64,000 nucleotides of DNA, taken from NCBI RefSeq assembly GCF_030272615.1, contig NW_026728915.1:326501-390500 (forward strand). Reading direction: 5' to 3'. Of the stretch, positions 44,431 to 56,901 are shown one piece after another. Position 1 is the stretch's first letter, and each line of letters starts with the position of its first letter. Both the position numbers and the translations under genes were made by a program. Below the pieces are notes generated by a model. It ran no database searches. It had not been told where the DNA came from and was given only the letters and a program-made list of their open reading frames with translations. This DNA comes from Cryptomeria japonica (lineage: Eukaryota; Streptophyta; Pinopsida; Cupressales; Cupressaceae).

Positions 44431-45763
44431 TGTTGGCAACAACAATGAATGAAAACTGAGAGGGGGGGGCTGAATTACTTTTCACTAGATTAAATAATTG
44501 AAGCACAATCTTAGATATATTCAACTATAGTAAGAATGAAGATAAAGAAACTAATAGAAACATATAGAACACCAATATTTTTGATGTGAAAAACCTGGTT
44601 AAGGAAAAAACCACGGTGGGAACTTAACTACAATAAGATAATAGTCTGCAATAGCATTTCTATATATTACAATGGGGAATGCACATACATTAAAGCACAC
44701 TACCTAGAGCTCACTGCTCAAAATAAAATGACCCAAAAGGCTCCAACCCTCAGGGAAGGTTCACTACCTTAAAATAATGTTTAGAATATAATCCGGTTAA
44801 TATGAACTCAAGGGATAAGATCGCCTAATGCTTGATGATAGTTCTAGTTAAGCTCATTTGTCTTCTCTACAACAATCACTTCTTAATACATCTACTAAAG
44901 GATAAATTTATTATTCGCATACATACCCCTCTCTGATAATGCAAAAACCACATCAACACCTAAAATACATGAATATAACACCTATTTATACAAATCATCA
45001 ACCTTGATTACAAGGTCGGCCAAACCCTCAACCCTTAATTACAAAATCACAACACATGATACATAAATAAACTATCAAACTAATACAATTCCATAGAAAA
45101 CATAGAAAAGACCCAAATCAACTCCTTGAACACGTAACAACACCCAAAATTTTCCCGAGATCAACCGCAACATGCTACATCACCAAAAATAATGCATAAC
45201 AGGAAGAATGTTACCGAACCCATACTTCAAAAACATGCACAAGGATTAATGCAAATCACCTAAAAAAATAGGACATGATCAAGAAATACCAACAAGCAAA
45301 TTAGAACCATCTGCAATAGTTGCACCAACACCACTTATTCAAATCTGTATCGATCAACATGCTAACACTCAAGAACACTTATCAACAACAATTCAGACTA
45401 GAAAGATAACTTGTGGAATACCAAATCATGAGCCATATGATAAGAAAATACACATGAACATGCCAAATACTCTCCCTAATCCACAACCAAGGATATGATC
45501 ATACAGAAGAACAATGGATCAATCATTAGAACACTGCAATACTGAACACAAAGGTAGAGTCTTGATATCGGAATCCATAACTCGATCAAAACACCACATA
45601 GCATCATGGAATCAATAAAGAATCAAGTTTCTCTAGTTGATTAAGCATCCCAAAAACTAGGCCAACTCATTGTAATCATTAGATCACAAAACAAATCTCT
45701 ACAACAGAGGAATATGTTGACATCAATGACAACAACAAATCCTAGCAGCAACAATATCCAACA
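44431..45763 (-). repeat. 5' LTR of the host copia
   Basis: Read on the minus strand it begins TGTTGGATATTGTTG at 45763 and ends TTGCCAACA at 44431. The 1333-bp length is defined by the primer site on one side and the LINE coding sequence on the other. There is no second LTR in the window because the element is truncated at 36976. Confidence 0.7.
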
Positions 45764-48309
45764 TAGAAAACATTCTTCCAAAAGTCATTAACCTTACCCA
45801 AATAGGTTTTTTCAAGGGTAGACATATACTCAAAAAATTAATCACATGTTGGGAGGCCATGCATTGGGAAAGAGAGTCTAAACAAGACACAACATTACTT
45901 CTATTGCACTTTGAAAAGGCTTATGACATACTAGAATGAAGCTTTTTATGGATGATGATGAAAAGTTTAGGCTTTTTGGAACACTTTTTTAAAATGGTGA
46001 ATTTATTGATAAAGGATGCCAAAGAATGTTTTGATATTAATGGTAAGAAATTTGGATTTTTTGATCTCTCGAGATCCATTAGACAAGGCTTCCCTTGAGC
46101 ACCTGCTATTTTTATTATCTCAGTCAATGCACTATACTACTTCATGAGGGACTGTAGTACATCTCACACTTTCTAGGGTATTACCTTACTAAATGGAGAG
46201 AATATTTCTAACATTCAGTTTGCAGATTCTAAGTTGGAAGAAGATAACATAGATACACTTATGGCCAAATTAGATCTATTCTATAAATCTTCAGGGAGTA
46301 GGATCTCATTGCAAAAATCAGTCCTTTTAGGATGGGAAGCAAACCTGCCCCCTTGGTGCTTCAAATTCTCTATCTCTTGGGGAGGACTGGACCACTTGGT
46401 AAGATATTTGGGTATCCTCTTTGCCATAGAACCCAATTGGATGGTAATGTGAGAATGGGTCAGAGGAAATATTAACAAATACATGGGAAAATGGAATAGA
46501 CACTTCTTCTCATTGGCAGGGAGAGTGCAGATATGTCAAAATATCCTTTCCTCCTATAATATTTGTTACACTTTTTCTTGGCTCTTTAATAACTATCATT
46601 TTTTCCATATTCATAAGAAAATCAAGGATTTTTTATGGTTGGATGGAAAAGGAGGAATGAAAAAATATGCAATAAAATGGTAATGATGTACCTTAAACAA
46701 GAATATGGGGGTCTCGGTCTCAAGGACTTGAGATGAAAAGGCAATTATTTGGCGGCAAAGTGGATATTTAGAGCTCTTCAAGAGAATGAGTCTTGGAAAA
46801 TCCTAATTAGACATAACCTTTCCAAGGCCACTCCCAAGAAAAGTTTGGTGTGGAAAGAATTGTTGCTTTGTGATATCATTGCAAGACACTTTGATCTTAG
46901 GCCTTCATGATCTAAATTATTTAAATCTATTGGGAAGTCTTGGAAGGTAGTAAGGAAATACATTTCCAACTGGGAGGTGTGTGGAGATCAGTCGATCTAG
47001 TGGAATCTGAAATACAAGGACAAACCTCTTCCCAATTGCAAGGTTGTTCCGCTAGGGCCTAGGCTACTTTAGGCATCAATAAACTTGATGTTTTGAATGA
47101 TAGGCACCTTTTGATTTGGAATATTTTAGAGATACCTTTCCTATCCCCCTTCTCAATGCAAGACTTACATTGTTCTATGAGATGCTTGCTCCTACCTTGA
47201 CCTACATAAAAACTATCTATCTGATGACTCCATATTTCTTTTGTTTAAATGGTTTTATGGATCCTTATTGTCTAATATTAAATTGAAATCTATTTATGTT
47301 TTCCTTACCAATGATTCCTCTATATTGTCCCATGTTGAGTCATGTTGGGTTTTGAATCAAGGTCATGAATTTTGGAAGAAATTTTTTACCAGCTTGTGGA
47401 CTAGATTCAATGAGCCCAATTAAAAATCCTTTTTATTTTTATTGTTGTTAAATAAAATCCCCATTAGGAATTCTGATGGTGAAATCTCTATTTTCTCTCA
47501 TTGAAATGTTCCTAAGATTGTCAAGCGTATTTTCTTTGATTTCTTATTTTCTAGGAAGGTTTGGTACATTTTTGGGATTTCTATTGGAGCCAATATTTGG
47601 GTCTCTGAGGTGATCTCTGGTCATATCCATAGCCTAAAACAATCTACAAATTTGTTTTGGTCTATCTTTTCTTTAGAAGATTTATGGCTCATTCAAAAGT
47701 TTAGGAATGATAGTCTTTTTAATGACAGAGAGAGATCCCTTATTGAGTCTTTGGAAACTTCCTGTAGGATGGACAAACCAGAGTCTTTACATGGGAGATA
47801 ACACATGATTTCTTCTAGACTAGGACTACTAAGGATAGGTCTTCATTTGAGGAAGGACTAGCTATGTTTGGGAGGGATTTACAGTAGTAGAGAAATTATA
47901 ATAGACAAGGGACAGGGCTAGACCTACTAGTGGTTGTACTTGTGATCCATCCATGTGTAGATCCTATCTTTTAGGGCAGAGAACTAAGGTGGAAGGACCA
48001 CAAGGTTGGACAACATGGATGGAGATTGTGGGGGATTCTATCTCTCTGGTAGGGCATGTTAGACCTTGATATTATGTGCATGTCATCTTTTCTCATATCA
48101 TATTTTTAATTTCTCTGTAATTTTGTATTGTGGTATTGTATATACTTGTTAATAAGTTCTGATTTTGTCCATCCTTGTTAGTAGTTTCTTATTTTTTGCT
48201 TCCTTGACTGTGTTCAAGGAGAGTCTGACAATAATTTGTTTTATGCTTGGACTCACTGCTATTTTTTAATGGTTACCAATTATAATTAATAGAAAAAATA
48301 TTAAAAAAA
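45764..48309 (+). pseudogene. LINE reverse transcriptase, 5' part missing
   Basis: The sequence begins inside the RT: KVINLTQIGFFKGRHI, then LLLHFEKAYDILE, SRSIRQGFP, a TGA and APA, NIQFADSKLEED, SGSRISLQKS and YLGILF. The catalytic FADD has become FADS. After 46683 come YGGLGLKDLR and LAAKWIFRAL. A zinc-binding tail typical of plant LINEs is seen near 47480-47560 as an eroded VPKIVKRIFFDFLFSRKVW. Many stops and frameshifts are present. The 3' end is an A-rich tail at about 48290-48309. The 5' half was probably cut off by the copia insertion at 45763. Confidence 0.8.
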
Positions 48310-50090
48310 ATGAACCCTAACCCTAAACAAAATTAAATTGTAACCATAAAAATAACTAAACCAAATTTAATCCTAGAGATAAATCACATTAAACCATAAT
48401 GGTGAACCTAATTATAACTTATCCCTAACACTAAGAAAAATTAAATCAGAATGCTAATTGGATGCTATAATAAATTGAACCCTAAGCTTTTACCAAATTT
48501 AAGAAAATAAATAAACCAAATTAAACTCTAACAATAATGCTAAAAATAATTTAACCCTAATCCTAAAGAAAAATGAACATTATTTACCGATTTGAACCAT
48601 TACCTTATTTACACTAAACCAAATTTAATCTTAAATCTAAACCTAATTTAACAATAAACCAAATTGTAACACAATCCTAAACCTAATTACACGCTAAAAA
48701 AATTGAACCCTAAGTCCAACTATTAAAAAAATTGAATCTTAAGTCTAACACTAAATCTAATTGAACCTTGATCATTAACCATTAAACTCTTATTAAACCC
48801 TCATTTAATTTATTTTGAGCTACTACTGGGGATGCTACTAGCTTATATATAATAAATTATATATATAAAGGAATCCTAGAAATATCGAGGTTTTCATTTT
48901 TTTTAATTATTCCACTTAAATAATACTCCATCAAATTGTACCCCAACACTAAACCAAATTGAACTCTAACCTTAAATTAAATTGAACCTTAGCCATTAAT
49001 GTAATTAAACATTAAACCTAAATAAATCCTAATTGTAAACCTAAACTGAATTGTACCCTAACCATACCACTAAAATGAATCAAACCCTAACTTAAGCCAA
49101 TTGTAATTTTAACCTTAACACTAAACCAAATTGAAGCCTAACCTTCAACCTATAATTAAACATTAAACCAAACCAAACCCTAATTGTACACCTAAATGAA
49201 AACAGTAAACTAAATTATACAATAACACTATACCAAAATGAACCCTAACCCCTACTATATTAGATTAATCTTTTAATTCCAACCCTAACTCTAATTTTAT
49301 ATGTAACTTGACCCTAACAAATTGAACCCTAACCCTAAAAATAATTGAACCATAACCTTATCACTATACTTGAATCCAAATGGAATACTAACCTCAAACC
49401 TAATTGAATTATAGATAAAATCCTAACCCTATCACTATCACTAAAACAATTTGAACCTAGTAGTAAACCAATTGAACCCTAACCTTGAACCTAATTGAAC
49501 ACTAAACCAAATTAAATCCTAACCTTAAAACTAATTCAACACTAAACTAAATTGAACCATAACCCTTAACCAAATTGAACCATAACCCTTAACCAAATTG
49601 AACCATAAAACCAAATTGAACCCAAACATTTACTATACTATAGTTAGTCTTTTAATTCCAACTCCAACACTATTTTATATGTAACATAAGCCTATCACTA
49701 AGCCAAATTGAATCCTACTAACCCTACAATTAATTGAACCATAACCTTAACACTAAACTTAACCCACATTGAACCCTAAATATAACCGTAATTGAATAAT
49801 AGATTAGATTTAACCTTACCCTAATCATAGACCAAGTCAAACCATAAACCCAAAGTTAAATCATAGTTGTGAACCAAATTAAAGCCTATCTATAAGAAAA
49901 AACCTAATTGAACCCCAAGCCTAACATTAGAAACCAAATTGAACCATAACCCTAAACTTAATTAAACATTAACCCAAATTAGACCCTACACCAAATTGAA
50001 CACTAGACAAAGTTGAACCATAATCTTGAATTGTAAACAAAATTTAAACCTAAACCCTACATCAAAATGAACACAAATAATAAATTTTAA
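48310..50090 (+). repeat. Degenerate CCCTAA-rich, telomere-like array
   Basis: About 1.8 kb in which AACCCTAA, AACCATAA or AACCTTAA recurs every 10-40 bases, joined by A-rich linkers such as CCAAATTGA. Perfect tandem telomere units are short (CCCTAACCCTAAAC at the left end). The plant telomere repeat is CCCTAAA on this strand, so this looks like an old interstitial telomere-like tract or a satellite derived from one. Strand bias is strong: C occurs in CCCTAA phrases on the plus strand throughout. Confidence 0.7.
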
Positions 50091-51239
50091 CATAACTTGA
50101 TTTAAAAATAATAATAACTAAATTTATTTTAATTTAAAAACCTAATTCAATAACAATTTAATAAATGAATTAATGAAATTTTAATTTAATATTTTCTTTA
50201 ATAATAAAATTATATTTATTAAATTTAAATTATTTAAAGTAAAATAACATTTTATATTTAATTTTTTTAAATAATTAATAAAAAACTATTAAAGATAAAT
50301 TAATAAATGTTTACTAATTTTGTTTCTTACCTATATGTTAAATTATATGCATAAAGTAAGCCAAGAGATCTGGAGGCTTTGATTTTTTATTTATTCCACT
50401 TAAATAATATCTAGCTTTAATTTAACAAAAAATATTTTAAGCCTTGATATCTCTCTACTTACTTTTTTTTAATATATATATATATATATAAGCTAGTTTA
50501 TTCACTTAATATCTATTATATGATTATAGTTTTAATTTTTATTATTTCTAATGTCAATTTTTAAATTTTTTTTGTTAAAGTGTTTTAGCTCAATTGATTG
50601 AACACAATTGATAAGGTTATGAAATGATATGTTTCCTGATTGCCCAATATACATAATACATAATCTAAAATTAATAATTAATTATTAGTCATCTATAACT
50701 ATTCTTTCCCATTCACGGGATTTATAATCCTATAGATCCTTCATATGATCACTCACGACACAACCAAGTAAATAAAAATTGAATTATGATGATGTATTTG
50801 AGAAAACCCAAGACCATTTGCTGCTAGATGTGTTATTTGCGATCATATTCCACAAAGGTGATCGAATTGAAAAAAATAAGAAACTTAAAGTAAGAAATTA
50901 AAACAAAGTAGAGGCTCAAGCACTACTTCTTGTCCTATATTTGAATAAATCACATAATCTCAATAATATTATTATCAAATTTGACTCAATTGTGGTGACT
51001 CTCTGTTTGAGATATAAGCATTCAAACAAACTAAAATATCTAAAGGATGTTTTGGTTATCTTAAATAATGTTTTTATTTATTTAATTAAATATTTATATA
51101 GGAAGTGTAGTGTCATAAATCATATATGCATACAATTTCATATTCATTTGGGCTTCATTTTGGTGTTTTTAACTAGATCAAAAGGGTCCATATTTGAACC
51201 GTCTAATGATAAAAAAAGATTGAGTGAGAATTAATTATT
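50091..51239. other. A+T-rich spacer, no gene
   Basis: Contains poly-T and poly-A runs and a (TA)n run at about 50471-50490. The only frame of note, 50941-51234 on the plus strand, has a composition like its surroundings and no recognisable motif. Confidence 0.55.
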
Positions 51240-51905
51240 TATGTTGGCCTTCTTCTTAATTTTCAACTCATTTCATGAAAATATGTATAAAATCAAGTCT
51301 TATCCCCTCTTTTGAAACATCTCTCCACAAGTTTCCAATTCAATTCATCCAGAGAAGATTCAAATTCAAGTGAGAAAGTAGTCAAGCATCATTAGAGTAT
51401 TGAATGAGAGGTCAAATATTTAAATTTCAAGCATTAAAGACGACATCCATGACCAAGTTCTTATGAAAACATTCATGAACTACTACATGGAAACATCAAC
51501 CTTTTCATCAAAGCTTCAAGGAAAAGGAAATTTATAAAGGTAAAAACTTTCAATTAATCATTTTCAATTTTAGATCTAGCATCTACACCATAAAGAAATA
51601 CCATATTTTTCTATTTCAATTTATCATAAACATTTAATTCCAAACCCAAGGTTTGACGTAGGCAAACCACTATCAACCCAACAAAAATTTTCCTCTCTTA
51701 TGTATGCAAGTGACAGATTCTAGAGGGAACAAATACAGATCCAAAAAGAGAAAATTAATACATGTAGGACTAGATTTCACACAAGTCGGAAAGGTATGAC
51801 AAGGTCACCTAGTCCCAAAGTTTGAAACTTTTTCATTGAAATTTTAGCAACATGCTAAACTATTTTTGATGTCTACATCAGACACATTTGGAACAAGGTT
51901 TCCTA
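51240..51905 (+). repeat. Eroded LTR relic distantly like the 3' part of the X LTR
   Basis: The phrase CCAAGGTTTGACGTAGGCAA near 51646 parallels CCATGGTTTGACTTAGGAAA near 2508 in the X LTR, with similar sequence before (AATTCCAAACC) and after (ACCCAACAAAAATTTTCC). A TTTTTGCATTTTT phrase follows at about 51915, as it does after the X LTRs. No primer site or second copy is seen, so this may be a solo LTR or a fragment. Confidence 0.4.
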
Positions 51906-53199
51906 GCCCTGATTTTTGCATTTTTTAGTCGAGATTTAAGACATGGCTTCCTCTTTGCATCCCCTTTCTTGACCTATACTTGATGCCTGCATATCTAGAT
52001 TATAAAATTGTATACTAATGTTGATTATTTTTTAATTTTGCATCATTAGTTGTGGTTCTAGCATCTAATCATTTCTTATCCAATTACAACTTTCATATTG
52101 TAAGACATTAAATTATAAAAAACTCTGTATTGAGAGCTATCATGCCCAAGCTCAAAGACACTCATATACCATATTTCATAGATGTAGTGAACTAGGCATT
52201 ATATTGTGAGCATCAATTGACATCTAATTTTGTTAAAATTAATATTGAGTTAGATATCGTGGATAGAAACAAAGAGAAAAGGAATGTAAATTAAAATTTA
52301 GTAAATATTGATCTTTAAATGATTAATGGCTCAATGGAAGAAAATATCACCAAGGTATGAATGTTAACCTCTATTTTAGGATAGGTGCAAGCTACCAAGT
52401 AGAATAAATCTAAAATTATTTTTGAAAAGGTTTGATATAATTGAAAGATAGATTTTATAAGAAAATTAATTTGGGAACAAGTAAATTTTCACTTATATTT
52501 AGAGTTTCTAAAGATTCATCTCACTAGAATAAAGGAAATTGGGAGGCATGTTTCTAAAGGTATGTTTGAATTTATTTTACAACAAATATATTGATTGATA
52601 GTGTGGTATAAGGATTTATAGATATTTGGTCTAAAATCAAGAGTGTAATTCTTTGAAGTTATTTAGATCTTTTGGAAAAATTAGTTGCAATTGCTAAATT
52701 TCAAGGGTGTGATATTGTTACATGAAAAATAAAGATACAATTACTTTTAATTGGAAAGATCTAAGGGATATTGTAAGCAAAATTGTTTAAAAACCACAAG
52801 ATGTAGATGAAATTCTTTATAGGTCACTTTCACATGGCAATTAGAGGATTTACTATTAACTTTTGGCCCCATCATAGTCATGGATCTATCTTTATCTACA
52901 CTACATAATATTATATTATTTCCACAAATATTTTAATACAATATTTTTCTTCTTAAACCTAACAATTACATTAACAAGAAAATATTGGTCACATAAGAGT
53001 TATGTAGTTCAATACAATCTTACTCAATTTTTTGAACTTTTTCTTAGACCCCTGTTGTCAATGCAACAATCTTACCCAAGAGAATGACCATGTATCTTTG
53101 AAACCATTCTTTTATAAGTTATTAATTTATATATTTAGTTGAGGTATATATTATTATAGATATTTATTGTTAGAATTTGTTTGAAAAGGGTTTACATAT
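51906..53199. other. A+T-rich spacer, no gene
   Basis: No open frame of note and no repeat that I can match elsewhere in the window. Confidence 0.5.
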
Positions 53200-56100
53200 T
53201 GTAATGCCCCACCAGGAACCCCGAAGGAAAACCCACAACAAGGGTGAACCGGTTTTTTTTTAAAAGTATAAACATCATAAGTGCATTTACAAAACATGCA
53301 CGATAATGCAAGAGAAAGACTTACACCAAAATTCCTTAAGGGTTACCAACGAAGAATTAACTTCAAGAATAAATTTCACATCATAAATCCACATATGCAT
53401 CATCAACTCAATGATCACAAGAAGCCAAGCAAATAAAGATTCATCATAGAAAGATTGAAAGGATACAATATAATTTCCACTTCAATAAGCATTTACTAAC
53501 ATCGTCAAGGAAACTGATAAAAACATCCAAACATAGGATTACATTGCTCATCCAATACATAGCTTCTCAATAAACATAAAGGATAGGACTCATCCAATTA
53601 CAAGGTTAAATAAGATCAATATTACAATGATAGAATGACCACATAGGTCTACAAATACCAATAATCTTCAAAACATGAGATGAAGCATGAGTCATGAACC
53701 GCAGGAACACCTGTGGAGCCAATCCTCACATGAAGGCACATATTCGAACATCCGATGGGAAGTGGCACTACCACCCGACCGTGTAATTCCCAAAATGTAA
53801 TCACCACACCGTGTTAGGAGATAGCTGAGGACCCTTAAACAAGCATAAGCATGACATGGTCGACAATACAATATGACTTCATGACAACACAATAATACTC
53901 CACAAGAATCCAAGTGACTCAACATCACAAACACAAGTGAACTGACATCACAAAACACAAGTGAACTAAATGAGAGAGTGTCATCACATAGCTTAAGATG
54001 GCTACCCTGGTATAACCTCCATAGGTCTCGACTCACTGTCCTGGTAACCTCTCCCAACCGTCCGGCTCCAACTAAGTCTCATGTGGACAATGCCAGCCTT
54101 TCATGAAGACAAGGTGGTTGGTTTGTTATTCCAGGCCTTCTCACAACATTATGAGCCCTGTACTAGCACTCACCTATGCATGAGGTACAATTATCTTTAT
54201 TAATGTTATGATACTACCCACATAATCAATTCATTAGATTACCAGTTGTTATCTGACTTTTGTTGGGTCGTAATATCTACCACTTTGGGTGCAAACCCCA
54301 AGCAAAAGCCGCTCTCTCAAAGCACACTACATAAGCATGGTCACTCCCTGAGCACCCTATGGTGAAGCAGACAACCATAACACCACTATCAGAAACAAGT
54401 GGTCAAACAAGGACATACTGACTCTTGACTAACCATAAGGCAAAGACACTGCATGGTTAAGACAATGAAGCCAACATATATCACTTGGTCAAAGGTACCA
54501 ATTACACCACCACAGGATGACTGAACCACAGACCAAAATAACACATTAAACACTTGCAAGGACAACTAAATACATCAAATCTGCACTCGGACAATCTTTG
54601 AAAATATCAGCATCATAAAACTTGCAAAATCATTGATTGAAAATTAAATAAAACACTCCTTTCCAGTAGTCACATCTAATCAATTTCCAAATCAATATTC
54701 CAAATCTACCCATTTGAATCTCTAATTCATGCCTTAATTTTCTTTGATAAATTTATTAACCACCATAAAAATCATTTTAAAATCACATTATATCACGCAA
54801 TACCACTTTAAACATTCCATTGACAAAATTTAAGTCCTTAACACAAATTGGTTCAGAGACTGGTGAGTGCTAAAAGCTAAGCGGGGGTCAAACCAACCCG
54901 CAATTGTGCTGCTGCCAGGACAATAGACACCACTTATGGGTAGTGCTTCTGCCATTGGTAACACTGCCCCTACCAACCAGTAATAGTACCACTACCAACT
55001 GGTAACATTGCTGCTACCAACTGGTAAAACTACCACTTGGAACTGATAACACTTACCACTTCCAACTGGTAACACTTAGCACTTCCAACCAATAACACTT
55101 ACTAGTTCCAACCGGTAACACTTACCACTTCAAACCGGCAACACTACCACTTCCAACTAGTAACACTTACCACTTCGAAACTGGTAACACTTACCACTCT
55201 GAATCGGTAAAACTACCACTTCGAACCAGGAACACTTACCACTTCCAACATTCCATTTCTAGAATTATTTCACAGGCACACACATACAGTTCCAATTTCC
55301 AAATTTCAAGAAAGAGTTTACCAACAAGGTAAATGGTGAAATAGACACACTGGAAAGAATAGCTAGCCAAATCATGACAGAATAAAAACAAGGATGCACC
55401 CAGCAAGTCCAATCTAAAATTCTTTCTTTCCAAAGAAGAGGTAAATCAAGAAATTGTTTGCTATGAACAAATAACACACAACAAAGAAGGAATGAACAAA
55501 TTACTTTCCTGAATGCAACCATATGCTTATAGCATCACACAATCAACTATATCAGGCAATCTTTCTTCCATTTCAACATTCCAAAAAGAATCTATAGGCA
55601 AAATACATAAAATTTCCATACACAGGAAATAAACTAAAAATTTCAAAAACAAATTCAAAATAAGAAGGGAACCTCCAACCTTGGAGCAATTAGCAAGTAA
55701 AAGGGATGAAGAAACTCCAATCTTGTAGCCAGGTCAAATTTCTAGCTCCTTCAGGAAGTTTTTCCAGAATTTTCTCTCCAAAAATCTTCTTCTTTTCCTA
55801 CTGTGAGTGCCCAAAATGGATGCCCAAAAATATCTTTTAACCCAAGCTTCTAGGTTAAAGTTTTTCATCTAATCAAATTTAAATATTTTAAAACTAAATA
55901 GGCAATCAAATTTATTTCTTTCCCAAAAATAATAATTATTTCAAATGATTAAATTAAAAAGGCCAAATGGAAAAATAAAAAGGAAAACTTTTATTTATTT
56001 CTTTTTCCATATATACTTCCTTCAACATAAGCATTTAACCTTTTTAAATGGCTGGGCAATTTATTTATTTTACAAAACTATCAATGCAACTTTACACAAT

Positions 56101-56866
56101 AGTTTAAGCCATTTAACCATTTAGTCTAGTAATCATTAATTTAAATAAAACAATAATCACAAAGCATATTAATTAAATGATTACGCTAACACAAGATAAC
56201 ATCATTCATTAAATTAATTACCATTTAAATAAACGGAAGCACTCAAAAATAAGATAGATCAAATGACAAATCTCAAATGACCAAACCAAGGCACCATGCC
56301 ACGCATAATAGCTAGACGGGGAAAGACAACTGGCTGACAACACTCACACAAGCATAACTGCGATTAACCTAGTGCACAACAACTATTTCCTCCACTCCCA
56401 TTGGATATATAAGGCATGCTCAGACGTGTGAAAGGAGGTGGAGTCAATACCCTGTACCTACCCAGTACTACTACCTGCAATTTCCTACACCAAAGAACTA
56501 CATGTGCATATAGACCAATATATACATATATGGTAAACACACCAATGAATGAGAATCGTGATGTTCCCTATCTCACCAGAGTGAGTGAAGGAAAATCATC
56601 CCCTCGCATTCCAATACACTTGCAAACATGGAACATATAAATAATGCATCACAATATAAGGGAAAGGTGTCAGTCCATGATAATGATCCATAAAATAACA
56701 TTAATCATAAGCACTGAAATACTACATAAATCATACACCATAATTCCAGATAAAGCATGAAATAACATCACATAAAATCCAAATCAAAATACAATAATGT
56801 TCCAGAGAACAGTCACTGAAGTAACTCAAAACATACAAAAGAGGTTGATCGAGGAGGGGTACTACA
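53200..56866 (-). repeat. 3' LTR of the chromovirus
   Basis: On the minus strand it begins TGTAGTACCCCTCCTCG at 56866 and ends GGGGCATTACA at 53200, 3667 bp. The same ends are found on the non-coding element at 22232. Collinear with 61558-64000. Frames such as 53692-54057 recur in both LTRs but have no motif. Confidence 0.8.
54945..55255 (-). repeat. Palindromic repeat array in the chromovirus 3' LTR
   Basis: About a dozen units of 21-24 bases with the core TACCAACTGGTA or variants, separated by ACACTTACCACT-like linkers. Many cores are self-complementary. The array starts about 1.6 kb from the LTR start, close to the 1.55 kb seen in the non-coding element. Confidence 0.8.
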
Positions 56867-56878
56867 TCCTCCCCCCCA
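56867..56878 (-). promoter_or_regulatory. Polypurine tract of the chromovirus
   Basis: Minus strand TTGGGGGGAGGA followed at once by TGTAGTA of the LTR. The pol stop at 56902-56904 lies only about 24 bases upstream. Confidence 0.8.
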
Positions 56879-56901
56879 AGCCTAGGCTTACTCGTGGAAG
56901 C

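Larger units (their letters stand above)
36976..45763 (-). mobile_element. Ty1/copia element, 3' truncated, split by a nested copia element
   Basis: On the minus strand the order is LTR (45763-44431), primer site, gag (44374-43337), nested element, then protease and the first part of integrase (37920-36976). RT, RNase H and the 3' LTR are absent. The reading frame resumes on the other side of the nested element, which shows that the two halves are one element. Its LTR abuts a LINE whose coding sequence begins mid-protein, so it probably inserted into the LINE. Confidence 0.75.

Noticed and set aside
45921-46127. Minus frame of 68 codons
   Set aside because: Antisense to the LINE RT, whose plus-strand blocks are clear.
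48310-50090. Possible CRISPR-like or coding repeat
   Set aside because: Units are short and irregular with no unique spacers, and the host is a plant; no long frame is open.
53692-54057. 121-codon minus frame, Cys/Leu-rich
   Set aside because: It is within the chromovirus LTR and its second copy at 62085-62339 is shorter and altered; no known domain.
54945-55255. Possible CRISPR array
   Set aside because: The linkers between palindromes are themselves repeated and only about 10 bases; it lies within an LTR.
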